Shown here: positions 1 to 10,430 of the stretch, in pieces | Layout: every line of letters starts with the position of its first letter | Position numbering within the stretch: the stretch's first letter is position 1 | Source of the DNA: Brachypterus glaber | Taxonomy: Eukaryota; Arthropoda; Insecta; Coleoptera; Kateretidae | DNA length: 64,000 nucleotides | Assembly (NCBI GenBank): GCA_958510825.1 | Contig: OY294046.1 | Span: 44,621,794-44,685,793, forward strand | Direction of reading: 5' to 3' | Translations under genes and position numbers: made by a program | The notes under the pieces: generated by a model | What the model was told of the DNA's origin: nothing | The model's input: only the letters and a program-made list of their open reading frames with translations | Databases searched by the model: none

Positions 1-1110
1 TACAGAAAAGAATAATTTGACTGAAATAATCACATAGTACGGATGTAATTTTTTTACAACACGCCTCAGTTTAGTTAAAAAGTAAAATAAGAAAAAATAA
101 ATAAAATAAGATCTAGTGTTGGGCTTGAAAAAATGCTTTTTGGTAAACTTATCTAGATATAATAGAATAGTTTGTTTTTCAGAATTAAAATTCTATAAGA
201 AACTTATCTGGATGATTAACATTAACATAGAAAAAATTGTTTTGTAGGAGTTAAAAATACAAAAAAAATAACCAAATTTACCGAACTTAATGACGCTGAC
301 TTGGAACTTAAAAATCTATTTTATTTAGTCCTTAAGCTATATTAGTCTATATTTATATCCGTTTACAAAAGTTTTTTAAATCTAATGGCTTAAAATAATC
401 ATTTTTCTTTATCCTTCTCTAATTTTTTTAATACAGAAGTAAATTTACAATGCGATTTAAAAAAAAGTAAGCCCAAAATAGAGGATTTCTTGATCATTTA
501 TTTAATTTTTTATTATTTTTAACCAGTCTACTTAACTATGACATACCAACTAAAAAAGTCTTTTCTTTGATTAAATTCTTACCAAAAATTACTAAAATAT
601 GGTTTAATTTATAATGTCTGACTTAAGTTATTTATAAAATTATTAATTATTATTATATGATGTACTTATTAGGTACTACTTACTCAGCACTACCAAAGTA
701 CAGCAGATTGTTAATTATTTTCCAAGGTCTACTTAAAAAATTTGCTTTTAATAAAAAAGTATAATAAAATGTAGTTGCTAGGATCTGGTGCTGTGTATGG
801 TTTTAATAAAGACAAAGAACAAGACTTTTTAAATTGGTACTACTGTGGACAAAAACAAATGTAGAACACCCAAAAACTTCAATGTTTAAATCTAATTTGA
901 CACTTTTGAAATTAAAATGAGATACTTTACTAAATAAACTAATACTGTTTAAAACAAAGTAGTTAAAAACATAAAAAAATGAAATTTTTGGTATTGTTGT
1001 ACTTTTCTTCTCACAATAGTACATGTTATAAAAGAAAAAAATAGTTTGATGAATACCATAATTTGTATACTAACCAATTGGATCAAATTATTTTTAATGT
1101 CCATAGCAAA
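1..1110. other. AT-rich stretch without a recognised gene
   Basis: No coding region, RNA gene or clear inverted repeat was seen. Short open frames here start from non-ATG codons, have no family resemblance and are expected by chance in this AT-rich DNA. Confidence 0.6.
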
Positions 1111-1111
1111 A

Positions 1112-2110
1112 TACCGGGTGTCCTACCAGGTTCTCTACAAGCTTTATCTCCGTTATTTGAAAAAATAAAATTGCAAAAAAAATATCATTAAATGGGAGCC
1201 AAAGAAGATTATATTGACATAACCAAAACCACCCCTTGTTTACCCACCCCCCTGAACCCACTCCCAACTTCCGTTTTTCAAATAGCACCGCCAAATTTTT
1301 ATCAAAGAATATGAAAGTATATTTTATTCTGAATTCAGCTATATATTAAAAGTGGTTTCTTATATTTTAAGGGTCTCCAAAACACAATTATTATTTATTA
1401 ATAAGAGGGTGGTATTTGAAACAAAGTTGCCGGTAATTACAGGACAGTGGGTTATTAAGGGTTGGTTTGGATACATTAATTAGTTTTCTTTTAGGTATAA
1501 TCTAACGTAAGTTTTTGGATTTTTTTATGAAAAATATAGCTTGTGATCTAATGGGGTTGTACTTTGGAGCCCCTTAAAAAAATAATATATCACAAATGGT
1601 TGAATTTAGAATGAAATGTGCTTTCATATTCTTTATTAAAAATATGGGGGTGCTATTAAAAAAAAAAAAAAGTTGGGGGTGATTCCAAGAGGGTGGGTAA
1701 GTAAGGTGTAGTTTTGCATATGTCAGTAAACTCTACTTTGACTCGCATTTAATTTTGTTTTTTTCAATTTTATTTATCTTTTTAAATAACGGAGATATAG
1801 TCCGTCTAAAACCTGGTGATACATTGTTATTAATAAATAATAGTTATTTGGAGCCCCTTTAAAGAATAAGATACCACTTATAATACATGGTAGAATTAGG
1901 AATGAAATGCACTTTTATATTCTTTGATAAAAATTGAAAGGTGTTATTTGAAAAACAGAAGTTGGGCGTGGTTTCAAGGGGGTGGGTAAGCAAGGGGTGG
2001 TTTTGGATATGTCAATAAAATCTTCTTTGGCTCCATTTAAGGATTTTTTTTGCAAAAATTTCTGTCTGTTCAAATAACGGCTTATCGTATACCTAGTGGG
2101 ACACCCGGTA
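1112..2110. mobile_element. Palindromic TA-flanked element (family with CCGGGTGTCC ends)
   Basis: The ends are inverted copies: CCGGGTGTCCTACCAGG starts at 1114 and its complement, diverged at a few bases, ends at 2108. Both are flanked by TA. The similarity continues inward, for example the block around 1195-1260 (AAAGAAGATT, then a run with CCCTTGTTTACCCACC) returns inverted around 1975-2040, so most of the 1 kb is one large imperfect palindrome. No coding frame is present. A second copy lies at 34489-35429. This fits a non-autonomous foldback or MITE-like element with a TA target duplication; the superfamily is not determined. Confidence 0.75.
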
Positions 2111-2282
2111 TACGATAAAAAAAATCTCTAAAACGGTGCCTCACAATTTTATGCCCTGTGGCCCGAGATACTTAAATTTAAAAATTCATCTATACTTACA
2201 GTAAAATGGCGTCAGAGATAAGTCGTGTTGTCTTTTACTAGCATCTGCTTAAGAAAAGATACCATGACTTATATCTCCCTAA

Positions 2283-2650
2283 TTCTAATTTCATGACGAG
2301 AGCTTAGATCGAGGTATTCGTTTACCGGGGCCATGCAAAAATTAGAATTTTTAAAATTAATTTTTAAAGTAAATAGACACTTTAAACTATATTTTACAAA
2401 CTGGACTTTCATGTCGACCCGTTTTTGCATAGTAAGTCGCTCAGAACATTAAAAAAAAAATCAAAAATTAATTTTTTCAAAAATGCGTCAACATGACGGA
2501 CCGGTTAGTGAAATAAGTGTTTATTTAGGTGCTTTAAAAAATACTTTTTTTTTTAATTCTAATTTTTGCGTGCCTCCGATAAATAATACCACAGTCCGAC
2601 CAGTGGTCATTACTGTATTTAGAACCAAATATCTTGGCTCGGAGGACATG
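2283..2650. repeat. Imperfect foldback repeat
   Basis: The segment 2331-2383 (CATGCAAAAATTAGAATT...) returns inverted at about 2516-2573 (...AATTCTAATTTTTGCGTG). Between them are further complementary pieces around 2410-2440 and 2475-2500. It is probably an old palindromic element; its borders are unclear. Confidence 0.5.
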
Positions 2651-4246
2651 AAATTTAAAATAGAAGACTCCGTTTTAAAGAAAATTTATCATATTTTTTC
2701 ACTATGGTCTTCACAAATAATCAGATCAAACAAGTATTATTCCTACTAGAGCTTACCAATTATATGTAGAAGCCAGAATTAATTGTATGTAAAAATAACT
2801 TGTATTTAAGTTCAGTGGGTAACAGCTAGGTGGCCAGATTTAGACTTGATGTGGGTTCAGAAGGGACAATTTGATTTGTTCAATGATTTATCAAGTGACG
2901 CAAGGACAATCTTCTATGCAAAACGGATTTCTCGCTTTGGTGCCAAATAACCTAAAATTTAAAAAATATACATTTGATTTTCAAATTAAATTTTTTTGAA
3001 AAAAAGAAATCAAAAAATTGAGAAATTTAAAAATAACAAGTTAAATAAAAAAAAAATATGTTTTATTGCGATTGTACGACTTTCCCAGGGGGAGTAAAAG
3101 TTAATGGGGGCGCCACATTCAAAAAGTATTAAAAAATTAAAGGAAAAGTCCAAATTTTCCAAATACATTACTTTGATAGAATAATTTAAAAAAAAGTCCA
3201 TTTTTAAACGTTCTAGAGGGTAACACTTTTCAAAATAATAATAATAATCAATAAATAAAAAATATGAGTAAAATTTTTAATCCAACTTAAAATTTTCAAT
3301 AACAAATCATTTGTTACAAATAAAGGATGGAAGGAAGAAAGGAGGAACAAAACCTTGTTTTCCGAAAATCTGGTTTAAAGTTGGATACCGCTTATCGAAA
3401 AGGAACCAAGCGACATTTTAAAACGAAATTTTAATGGGAATAGGTTGTACTAAGTCTAAAGAACCTAATCCCATGCCTAACAAAATTTTGTTAAAAATGT
3501 CCCTAAGTGGTATCCAGTTTATCATTAAGATTAATTTCTGGAAAGCAAGATTTTACTTTTTGGTGAACAAGCGCGCATTCAAAGGGGCGGTGGGGGCGAG
3601 ACCGTTTTTAAAGAAAATAGCCGATTTTTTTAAAGAAAATAGCTAACATTAAGTCCCTATACAATCCCTCAAATACAATGATTTACATGAAAACTAAGAT
3701 CAAACTGGTAGAAAAGAGACTTAAAAGACCAAGACTGAAGTTCATGGGCAAGCCCGCATACAGAGAGATAATTTGAAGAATGTTGAGTTATGATGCACCT
3801 ACTGTAAACCCTAAAAGGAAAACCCCTGTTTTACCACTTTTCAATAACCTACCTAATTAAAATTTTCAATAACCTACCTAATTAAAACCTATTTTATACA
3901 AATATATATCAGTCTTAGGCAGAAGACTAGGCTTGTTAGCCTGCTTAATGTAAAAGTTCAATAAATATATTTATTTTTAGGCATTTTTTTGCCCAAAAGT
4001 GGCTATAACATTAAAATAAAAAATATTAAAAAATTAAACACGCTCAAGTGCTTTAATGTAATATATCCACTGAGAATATACTATGGAAAGTGAAGAATTT
4101 GTTTTTTTTTTTAATTAAAACTTTTTTTATAAGTGTTCTAATAGTTTTGTTTTCATTATCCAGTCCAAATGAAATGAATCATTGATATATTGAAATAAAA
4201 GGAGATCACATGACATGTTTTTAAGATTGACAAAATTTTACATAGT
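2651..4246. other. Repeat-rich, no gene recognised
   Basis: Only AT-rich sequence and small direct repeats were seen (for example an 18-20 base phrase duplicated at about 3837-3887). If the CK2 alpha exon at 4771 is spliced at its end, a short downstream exon could lie here on the minus strand, but none can be recognised. Confidence 0.5.
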
Positions 4247-4374
4247 GTCAGATCAGAGTTACAAGGTCCTATACTATTCTGTTTTTGAGATTTCGGTATT
4301 TTTTAGGTTTGGTTTAATAAAACATACCAAAATCTAAAAAAAAAATGTATAGGACCTTGTAACTCTGACCTGAC
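4247..4374. repeat. Short hairpin element
   Basis: The left arm begins GTCAGATCAGAGTTACAAGG at 4247 and its complement ends at 4374 with one mismatch in the outer 27 bases. The inner parts (TTTTTTAGGTTTGGT and ACCAAAATCTAAAAAA) also pair. This is a small MITE-like foldback. Confidence 0.7.
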
Positions 4375-4436
4375 GATAGGGCATAAGGGCAGTTCTAAAA
4401 ACCAGAAAAATCGTGTGACAGGCATACAGACATATA

Positions 4437-4662
4437 GATGAAGCTTAAGTTTGCAACGTTTTTTTTTGCAACAAAAATTCAAATAGTATATTAAAGTACT
4501 AGTTTCATAACATACGTTTGTAGCGCACAAGTTAAGAAAACAAGCCGCTTGCAGCGATTTTTCTAAAGTACTAGTGCGCTAAAAACGTGTTATGGAATAA
4601 GTGCTTTAATATACTAATTGAATTTTCGTTGCAAAAAAACGTTGCAAACTTCAGCTTCATAC
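4437..4662. mobile_element. MITE-like inverted repeat, copy 1
   Basis: GAAGCTTAAGTTTGCAACG at the left returns inverted as CGTTGCAAACTTCAGCTTC at the right. The inner phrase GTATATTAAAGTACTAGT and its complement also pair. A related, shorter copy with the same interior (TTTCATAACATACGTT, CTAAAGTACTAGTGCGC) lies at 36286-36403, which shows that this is a dispersed family. Confidence 0.75.
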
Positions 4663-4770
4663 ATATAGACAGAAAGAAAGACACACCAGGGACAAATAAT
4701 TGGCCTTGTAGTTAATCCACATACTTAAACCTAAAAATAAAAATATTATTTACCTGGTTGCTTGTAGAGG

Positions 4771-5832
4771 CTACTCACCTACTCCTACAGACATATTGCC
4801 TGATATTGGAGTAGGAGATGGAGATACTGTGGTCATCATACGACATTGCTCCTTAACCACAGGATAGAAGTACTCGTGATCCATCGCGTCACGGGCTGTA
4901 AGACGTTCTAAATGGTCATAACGCAAAAGTTTGTCCAAAAAGTCTAAAGCTTCGTTGGATACTAAATGTTGGTTTTCACTATGGACAAATCTTTCCCATC
5001 GCTTACGAGAGTGTCTGCCTAATATATCATTAAATCTTCGATCTAATTCTATGTGATATTTATCAAGATACTCAAAAAGTTCTTCAGTACCCAAAACTTT
5101 GGCAATGCGAACCAATTGGTCATAGTTATCATGTCCATGGAAAAAAGGTTCTTTCCGAAAGATCATGGATGCCAACATACATCCAAGAGACCACATGTCC
5201 AGTGAATAATCATACATCTGATAATCTACTAGTAGTTCAGGCCCTTTAAAGTACCGAGAGGCAACTCGAACATTATATTCTTGTCCAGGATGATAAAATT
5301 CAGCTAAACCCCAATCAATCAATCGTAACTTTCTGTTTTCATGATCGATCATTACATTATGTGGTTTTACATCCCTATGCATGATACCCATACTATGACA
5401 ATAATCCAAAGCTTTGAGCAGTTCATATAAATAGTAACGAATATCAAAATCTGTTAGTGTTTGGTAAAGTTGCTTAAAATCCGTATTGTTTACATGTTCA
5501 AATATTAAAGCAGGTGTTCTAGAGACTGGATCTTTCACTACAGCTTCTAGAGATATTATATTTGTACCACCCCTTAAATTTTCTAATATCTTAATTTCTC
5601 TTTTGATTTTCTTCTTTTTTACAGGCTTTAATATTTTAACTACACATTTTTCATTATTTGTGACATTAATTGCTTCGAACACTTCACTATACTTTCCTCT
5701 ACCAAGTTTTCTGACCAATTGGTAGTCATCTTGTTGGCCCCAGTCCACCACATAACTTTCATAGTCCCAGTACTCCCTTGGTTTGTGTGAGTTCACATCT
5801 GCATAGACTCGAGCACGACTGGGCACGGCCAT
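4771..5832 (-). CDS. Casein kinase 2 catalytic subunit alpha (353 codons, probably not the full C-terminus)
   Basis: This is the catalytic alpha subunit of protein kinase CK2, a constitutive acidophilic Ser/Thr kinase of nucleus and cytoplasm that pairs with two beta subunits. Nearly every family hallmark is visible. With residue 1 at the ATG at 5832 these are: [10 protein letters not shown] near the N-terminus; the glycine loop GRGKYSEVF (44-52); VVKILKP with the ATP-binding lysine; the basic cluster KKKKIKR; the catalytic loop [11 protein letters not shown] instead of DFG; and GPE instead of APE. The frame is open upstream to a TGA at 5953 and holds an earlier ATG at 5934. I prefer 5832 because MAVPSRARV matches the family start and the resulting length is typical of insects; the extra 34 residues could be translated 5' leader. 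The whole kinase domain lies in one exon. Three normally conserved prolines differ (LDRRF, SNEAL, DHEYF), which suggests a diverged paralogue or retrocopy. Confidence 0.9.
   Translation of the reverse strand: MAVPSRARVYADVNSHKPREYWDYESYVVDWGQQDDYQLVRKLGRGKYSEVFEAINVTNNEKCVVKILKPVKKKKIKREIKILENLRGGTNIISLEAVVKDPVSRTPALIFEHVNNTDFKQLYQTLTDFDIRYYLYELLKALDYCHSMGIMHRDVKPHNVMIDHENRKLRLIDWGLAEFYHPGQEYNVRVASRYFKGPELLVDYQMYDYSLDMWSLGCMLASMIFRKEPFFHGHDNYDQLVRIAKVLGTEELFEYLDKYHIELDRRFNDILGRHSRKRWERFVHSENQHLVSNEALDFLDKLLRYDHLERLTARDAMDHEYFYPVVKEQCRMMTTVSPSPTPISGNMSVGVGE
4773..4781 (-). promoter_or_regulatory. Candidate 5' splice donor at the end of the CK2 alpha exon
   Basis: On the minus strand the last codons read GGA GTA GGT GAG TAG. 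This contains TAG|GTGAGT, a perfect donor consensus, and the stop codon lies inside it. The exon would then end at 4779 and the protein would continue in an exon not identified here. Coding to the stop would add only a few residues, so the true C-terminus is uncertain. Confidence 0.55.
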
Positions 5833-6068
5833 ACTTTTATTATGCACAAGACTGCTTACAAAATTTCTAACATAAGCCTTACTTCCTTCGGTAAAAACTC
5901 GATAATTCCGCAGAAAAGTTAGATTCTGAAACATCCGATTATAAGGCACATATCAACTTTATTATATCAATAACTCCTTAACTTTAAATTAACACTCACA
6001 ACTTATTTAACTATAAGTTAAGTTGGTATAATAATCTTGATTAACACGTAAATTTATTTTGGTTAGAA

Positions 6069-6100
6069 CCAAGATGGAGGAAACTTCCGTCCCGCCATGA
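6069..6100 (-). promoter_or_regulatory. Candidate CK2 alpha promoter with ETS- and YY1-like sites
   Basis: A GC-rich patch stands out from AT-rich surroundings about 240-270 bases upstream of the preferred start. It holds AAGATGG (YY1-like core) at 6071 and ACTTCCG (complement CGGAAGT, ETS-like) at 6083, then CCCGCC. Such clusters are common at housekeeping promoters. No transcript data support it. Confidence 0.35.
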
Positions 6101-7693
6101 TTGTTCAAGATATTGCATTATTTCTATTTTTATATCAAATATATTTTAAAAATGCATAGGATGCACTTACCCATTAAATTTTCTGATAATTTTAAATACT
6201 TAGGGGCGCAATGATATTTCAAAATGAGTTATTTTCATTACTTTGTTTAAAATTCATATCACTTTCGAAGTAGGCAGAATCAAAGGAAGCTAACTTCATG
6301 TTGGTTGCATTTTTATGGATCGTAAATTAAAATTAAAGTAGGTATATATTTGCATCAGAAATAACGCCGATAAATTAAAAAAAAAACATCAGTAGTAAAC
6401 TTAAAACGTAAAAACCATCAAATAAAGTATAAATAATTTAATTTAAAAGCATTGTGAAGTTAGCTTCCATTTCTTGCATCTCTCACGTTGCGGCGTTGCC
6501 ATGTTTATACCCCTTATCTGGTAAAGTTCACCTACTGATTGATTACATCATTAAATTATTTTTAAATTACATAAAATAAAAACATTTTTACCTATCCAAA
6601 ATTTACAGTATAACTTTGCTGTCAATATAATATCCTATAAATAATAATTTAAGATACTCAAAATATTTTTGAATAGTTAAGCCCCATGTCACTAGTTAAG
6701 TGATGAATCGGCTTCTAGGATTCGCGATAAATTTTATGTTGGCTGTGCTGACGCGTCTTTTTCCGGTTTTATGTCAAATTTTGTTTTTTATTTGGTAGAA
6801 TAAGTTCTAGTCGAGCATTTAAAGGACGTAAGTGTCTAAAAACTCCATTTATACTTTTAGCAAGCCATGCTTTTCATGAATGAACTTAAGTTTTAATTTA
6901 TATTTTAGGTTAGGTCACTTGTAAGCAAATACCGACTGTTTCCAATAACACCCAACAATCACAGGAGCTCTCTATGTTTTATTTGCATTAGGTAAGTTAC
7001 CGTTTTACAATTTTCCTGTAGGTATGTAACGATCCCTGCAGTGCTGAAAAAAAGCTTTTATTTAGGAACAGCTCCTGCTGCTGTTACCCTACTCGAAATT
7101 TTCAGATTTTATCCCTTTCTTCTCTTTAATTTGATCCTGACAAAGTTGACTTCACTTGGATTTTAAGGCCACTTGCACCAACAATGATTTAACTTGGAAT
7201 AAATATAAAAGGTAAAATTGGAACAGCATTTTTAAGTTAAACCCATCTTAGTCGGGATAATCCCAGTTTAAACGTTAGTAAGTTGCCCTTATTGCTTTTA
7301 TAATTTGAGGCACTTTTTAGAATGTTTAGTGAATTTACTCTTGAGATCTCGGGACCAAAAGTGTGACCTTATTAAGCCAGATTTGAATCAGCTATTTAAA
7401 AAATTGTCTCTTACCATTCAAGTGAACTCTAGCAAAGAAAGTTACAAACAAGGTTACAAAGTAACCTGATTTAAGGTTACTATTACATGTAATCTTCCAA
7501 CTATATGGACTATAGTCCAAATATGAAGATATATCTTCATTTTAAAGTGACAAACTAAGGAAAGTTAAATGTTCTAAAGTATGCATACTTTACATGTACT
7601 TCAAAAAAACTTTGTGAAGCCATGTGCACAGTGAGAATGCTGTAGAATGTTTGGACAAGGAAGTTATTTCCTGGAAATGACAGTGAAAACCAA

Positions 7694-7700
<7 letters not shown>
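6101..7700. other. No gene recognised; possible untranslated exon near 6.7-7.0 kb
   Basis: The part from 6690 to 6990 is less AT-rich than its surroundings and contains donor-like sites on the plus strand (GACGTAAGTG near 6828 and TTAGGTAAGTT near 6988). It might hold a non-coding first exon of a plus-strand gene, but no coding frame or homology supports this. The rest appears anonymous. Confidence 0.3.

Positions 7701-7701
<1 letters not shown>

Positions 7702-7736
<35 letters not shown>
7702..7736. repeat. (AT)n microsatellite
   Basis: An uninterrupted run of about 17 AT units directly follows an A tract. Confidence 0.95.
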
Positions 7737-7737
<1 letters not shown>

Positions 7738-7948
7738 TTTTCAATTTATCTTATTTTTGTATTTTTGAGAGAAACAGAAATGCAATTAAATTAGTCCCTT
7801 GGTATATAAATAACTATTGTGTGTGACACATTGTGTTTATCATTGACCTCAAAAATAATTTTTGGTGCATGCGCAAAATGTTTTCAGAGTAAGTACTACT
7901 ATAGTACCTACCTATTCAACAATAGTTTAAAAAGTGGCCATATGGTAT

Positions 7949-8449
7949 TATGGTCTGTTTCATCAAGAAAGATAGTTAATTAAAAATCGCACGGTGAATA
8001 TTTTCAAAATAGATTCGAATATTGGATGTGCGAATATACTGCTTAGTTTATTTTATAAAACATAACTATATTCTATACACAAACATATACTATTTAAACC
8101 TGTTGTAAAAATATAATATTCACTGTGCGATTTGTAATATAATGTAATGTAATACTTGGGAGGCATAGCGTAGTGGCTAGCGCGTATGTATAGCAAGTCT
8201 ACTATCGTGAGTTCGATTCTCACTGGCGCCGATTTGCCTTTTTCAGTTAATTAATAATTAAAATTTGGCGAAGGCGATAAGTGAAACGGACAATCCCTAG
8301 AAACTGGTTCGAAAGTCAGTATAAGCCGGTGGTTCCCTCTACTACTAGCCCACACAAGTCCTGGACTTAGGGGATGCTTAATTAAGTAGAATAGTACGAG
8401 GTTAAACAAATAAACAAATAAACAAACTTGCTTGATGAAATGGACCATA
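7949..8449. mobile_element. TA-flanked MITE, copy 1, interrupted by a SINE
   Basis: The left end TGGTCTGTTTCATCAAGAAAG starts at 7951 after TA. The matching right end (CTTGCTTGATGAAATGGACC) closes near 8447 before TA. The interior shares AAAATCGCAC, a GAATATTTTC block and a TATAGTTATG-type block with the uninterrupted 189-bp copy at 52335-52527, although the interior lies the other way round between the same ends. The 272-bp SINE at 8156-8427 sits inside this MITE just before the right end. Confidence 0.8.
8156..8427 (+). mobile_element. tRNA-headed SINE, copy 1
   Basis: The head (8157-8230) looks like a tRNA gene with an A box (TAGCGTAGTGGCTAGCGC) and a B box (GAGTTCGATTCTC). It runs into a non-tRNA body shared with the copy at 51585-51850 (phrases CGAAGGCG, GCCGGTGGTTCCCTC, CTACTACTAGCCCACAC, CCTGGACTTAGGGGATGC). 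The 3' end is a degenerate A/C-rich tail of AAAC/AAAT units (8404-8427). SINEs of this build are transcribed by RNA polymerase III and moved by a partner LINE; the tail does not identify the partner. Confidence 0.85.
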
Positions 8450-8501
8450 GTTTGAAACCACAAAGAATACGTACCATTACATCTAGGATAACTTCTGATA
8501 A

Positions 8502-9655
8502 TACAGGGTGTTCCAGAACTCGCGTTGAGAAAATTTAGAGCTGATTCTACATACAAAAATATGAAAAAAAGTTCCTATAAAGGTTGGTCCGGAAACGAGC
8601 CTTAAGGGAGCTACGGCCATTCTAAGAGTGCCCCTAAAAAAGAGTTTATTTAATATCTCTTTTACCCTGTTAACCACAGCAACGAATTTTTGCACATGCC
8701 TTAACATTGATAAAGGCTAGCATTTTATGTAAGTTTTATTTGGTAATTTTTACCAGGGATGTGCAAAATTGGGGAGCTATTTTACTTTTTTGCCCCAAAC
8801 TTTTTTATCTGTATTTTTTTACATTTTCTTAATAAAATATTATTTTTTAGTTAAAAATACATAAAAAAAGGTACCTACTTTTAGTATAACACCGTAGAAC
8901 TAACCGTTTTCGAGAAAATTACAGTCAAAGAGATCTTTTCACGTTCTGAGCATGAAAAATGGGAACTAAAAATCGCGACAAAATGTAATAATGCAAAGCG
9001 ATTCTACATTAAAAACTTTAAAAAAAAGTTCCCATACACAAATGATCACAAATGGATTTCAAGGGAGCTACGCCCACTTCGGGGCAGTTACTTTTTACGA
9101 CCCGGTAGTACTTTTAAAACTGGTGTATAGGAACCTTTTTTTATAGTTTTTAATGTTGAATCGCCCTGAAAAATTAAAATTTTTATTGGTGCAATTTTTA
9201 GTTCCTATTTGTGCTCAGCACGTAAAAAACCTCTTTAAATCTATTTAACTGCAATTTTCTCGAAAACGGTTGGTTTTATGGTGTTGCACTAGGAGTACCT
9301 TTTTTATGTATTTTAAACTTAAGATTTATATTTTATTGAGAAAATGTAGAAAAAATACAGATAAAAAAGTTTGGGGCAAAAAAGTGACATAGCCCCCCAT
9401 CATTTAGCACGTCCCTTGTTAAAATTACCAAATAAAAATTACATAAAACGATATCAATGCTAAGGCATGTTCAAAAATTCGTTACTGTGGTTAAAAGAGA
9501 TATTAAATAAAAACCCTATTTAGGGGTATTCTTAGAAGGGCCGTAGCTCCCTTAGAGCTCGTATTCGGATCAACCTTTATAGGAACTTTTTTTCATATTT
9601 TTGTATTTAGAATCACCTCTAAAATTTCTCTACGCGAGTTATGGAACACCCTGTA
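8502..9655. mobile_element. Palindromic TA-flanked element (CAGGGTGTTCC ends)
   Basis: CAGGGTGTTCCAGAACTCGCG starts at 8504 after TA, and the complement (CGCGAGTTATGGAACACCCTG) ends at 9653 before TA. The whole 1.15 kb is an imperfect palindrome centred near 9080. Shared phrases are AAGGGAGCTACGGCC, AAACTTTTTTATCTGTATTT and CGTTTTCGAGAAAATT with their complements. Related phrases recur in the elements at 26023, 29358, 52925 and 56151, so it belongs to a larger superfamily of foldback repeats. Open frames in it are shadows of the palindrome. Confidence 0.8.
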
Positions 9656-9966
9656 TATTCTATCCAAAATTAAGAAAATTTATTTTAGTGTATTTACTCC
9701 ATATTTAAATTGGGGTGGTCCTTAAAAATTGATTTTTATGTGCCACATTGAGATTGAAAAAAGGCGACACATGTAAAAAATAACGGTGTATTCTATAGAA
9801 AAATGTATAGAATAAAAAATATTTTAGAATAAAAAAATATATATTTTTTGAAAAAAGGTTAGGAAAAAAATAAAATATTGAATTTTTTAATCTTTGTTTT
9901 AATTTTTAATATGTATACATTTTTTTCTAAATATTTTTTTTTCTTTGCAGTTTTTCGTTAGAACGT
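9656..9966. other. AT-rich spacer
   Basis: Nothing beyond low-complexity A/T runs was seen. Confidence 0.6.
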
Positions 9967-9967
9967 A

Positions 9968-10180
9968 CCAAGTAGGACGGACTAGTTTTTAGAGACGCCT
10001 CCTAAATTTCTTCCAAATTATCTAAAAAGCCAAACGGTTGGTAGTACCAACCGTTTGGCTTTTACACACTTTTTAAGGATCCATGCGGCACGTGTTAACA
10101 TTTCAAGGTACAAATCATTTTTAGACAATTTGGTACAAATTTAGAGGGCATTCCTAAAAAACTAGTTCGTCCTTATCTAC
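9968..10180. repeat. Foldback element with a 39-bp near-perfect hairpin core
   Basis: The core 10025-10063 has two 19-bp perfect arms (AAAAGCCAAACGGTTGGTA) around one base. Outer arms also pair: GGACGGACTAGTTTTTAGAG on the left and CTAAAAAACTAGTTCGTCC on the right. A half copy (TTTTTAGATAATTTGTTACAAA...) is at about 10365-10430. Confidence 0.75.
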
Positions 10181-10430
10181 ATGTATGGTTCCTAACCATT
10201 ACTAAACATTGGTTATGTACTTTAAACATAATGATCTTCAATATTTTATCTTTAAAAAGGTCGTATCTTAAACACGGGAAGAATACCTAATTTATTGTTT
10301 TTAACTTGGTTTAAATTAAGTATAGAAACAAACCATCTATCTATCCATTGAAATTTGCTACAAATAATTTTTAGATAATTTGTTACAAATTTAGAGTGCC
10401 TAAAAAGTAGTCCATCCTAATTTACATATA

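Noticed and set aside
5486..5725. Plus-strand open frame inside the CK2 alpha exon
   Set aside because: Opposite-strand shadow of a clearly conserved kinase.
8156..8230. Possible tRNA gene
   Set aside because: A and B boxes are present, but the cloverleaf does not close and the sequence continues into a SINE body found again at 51585.
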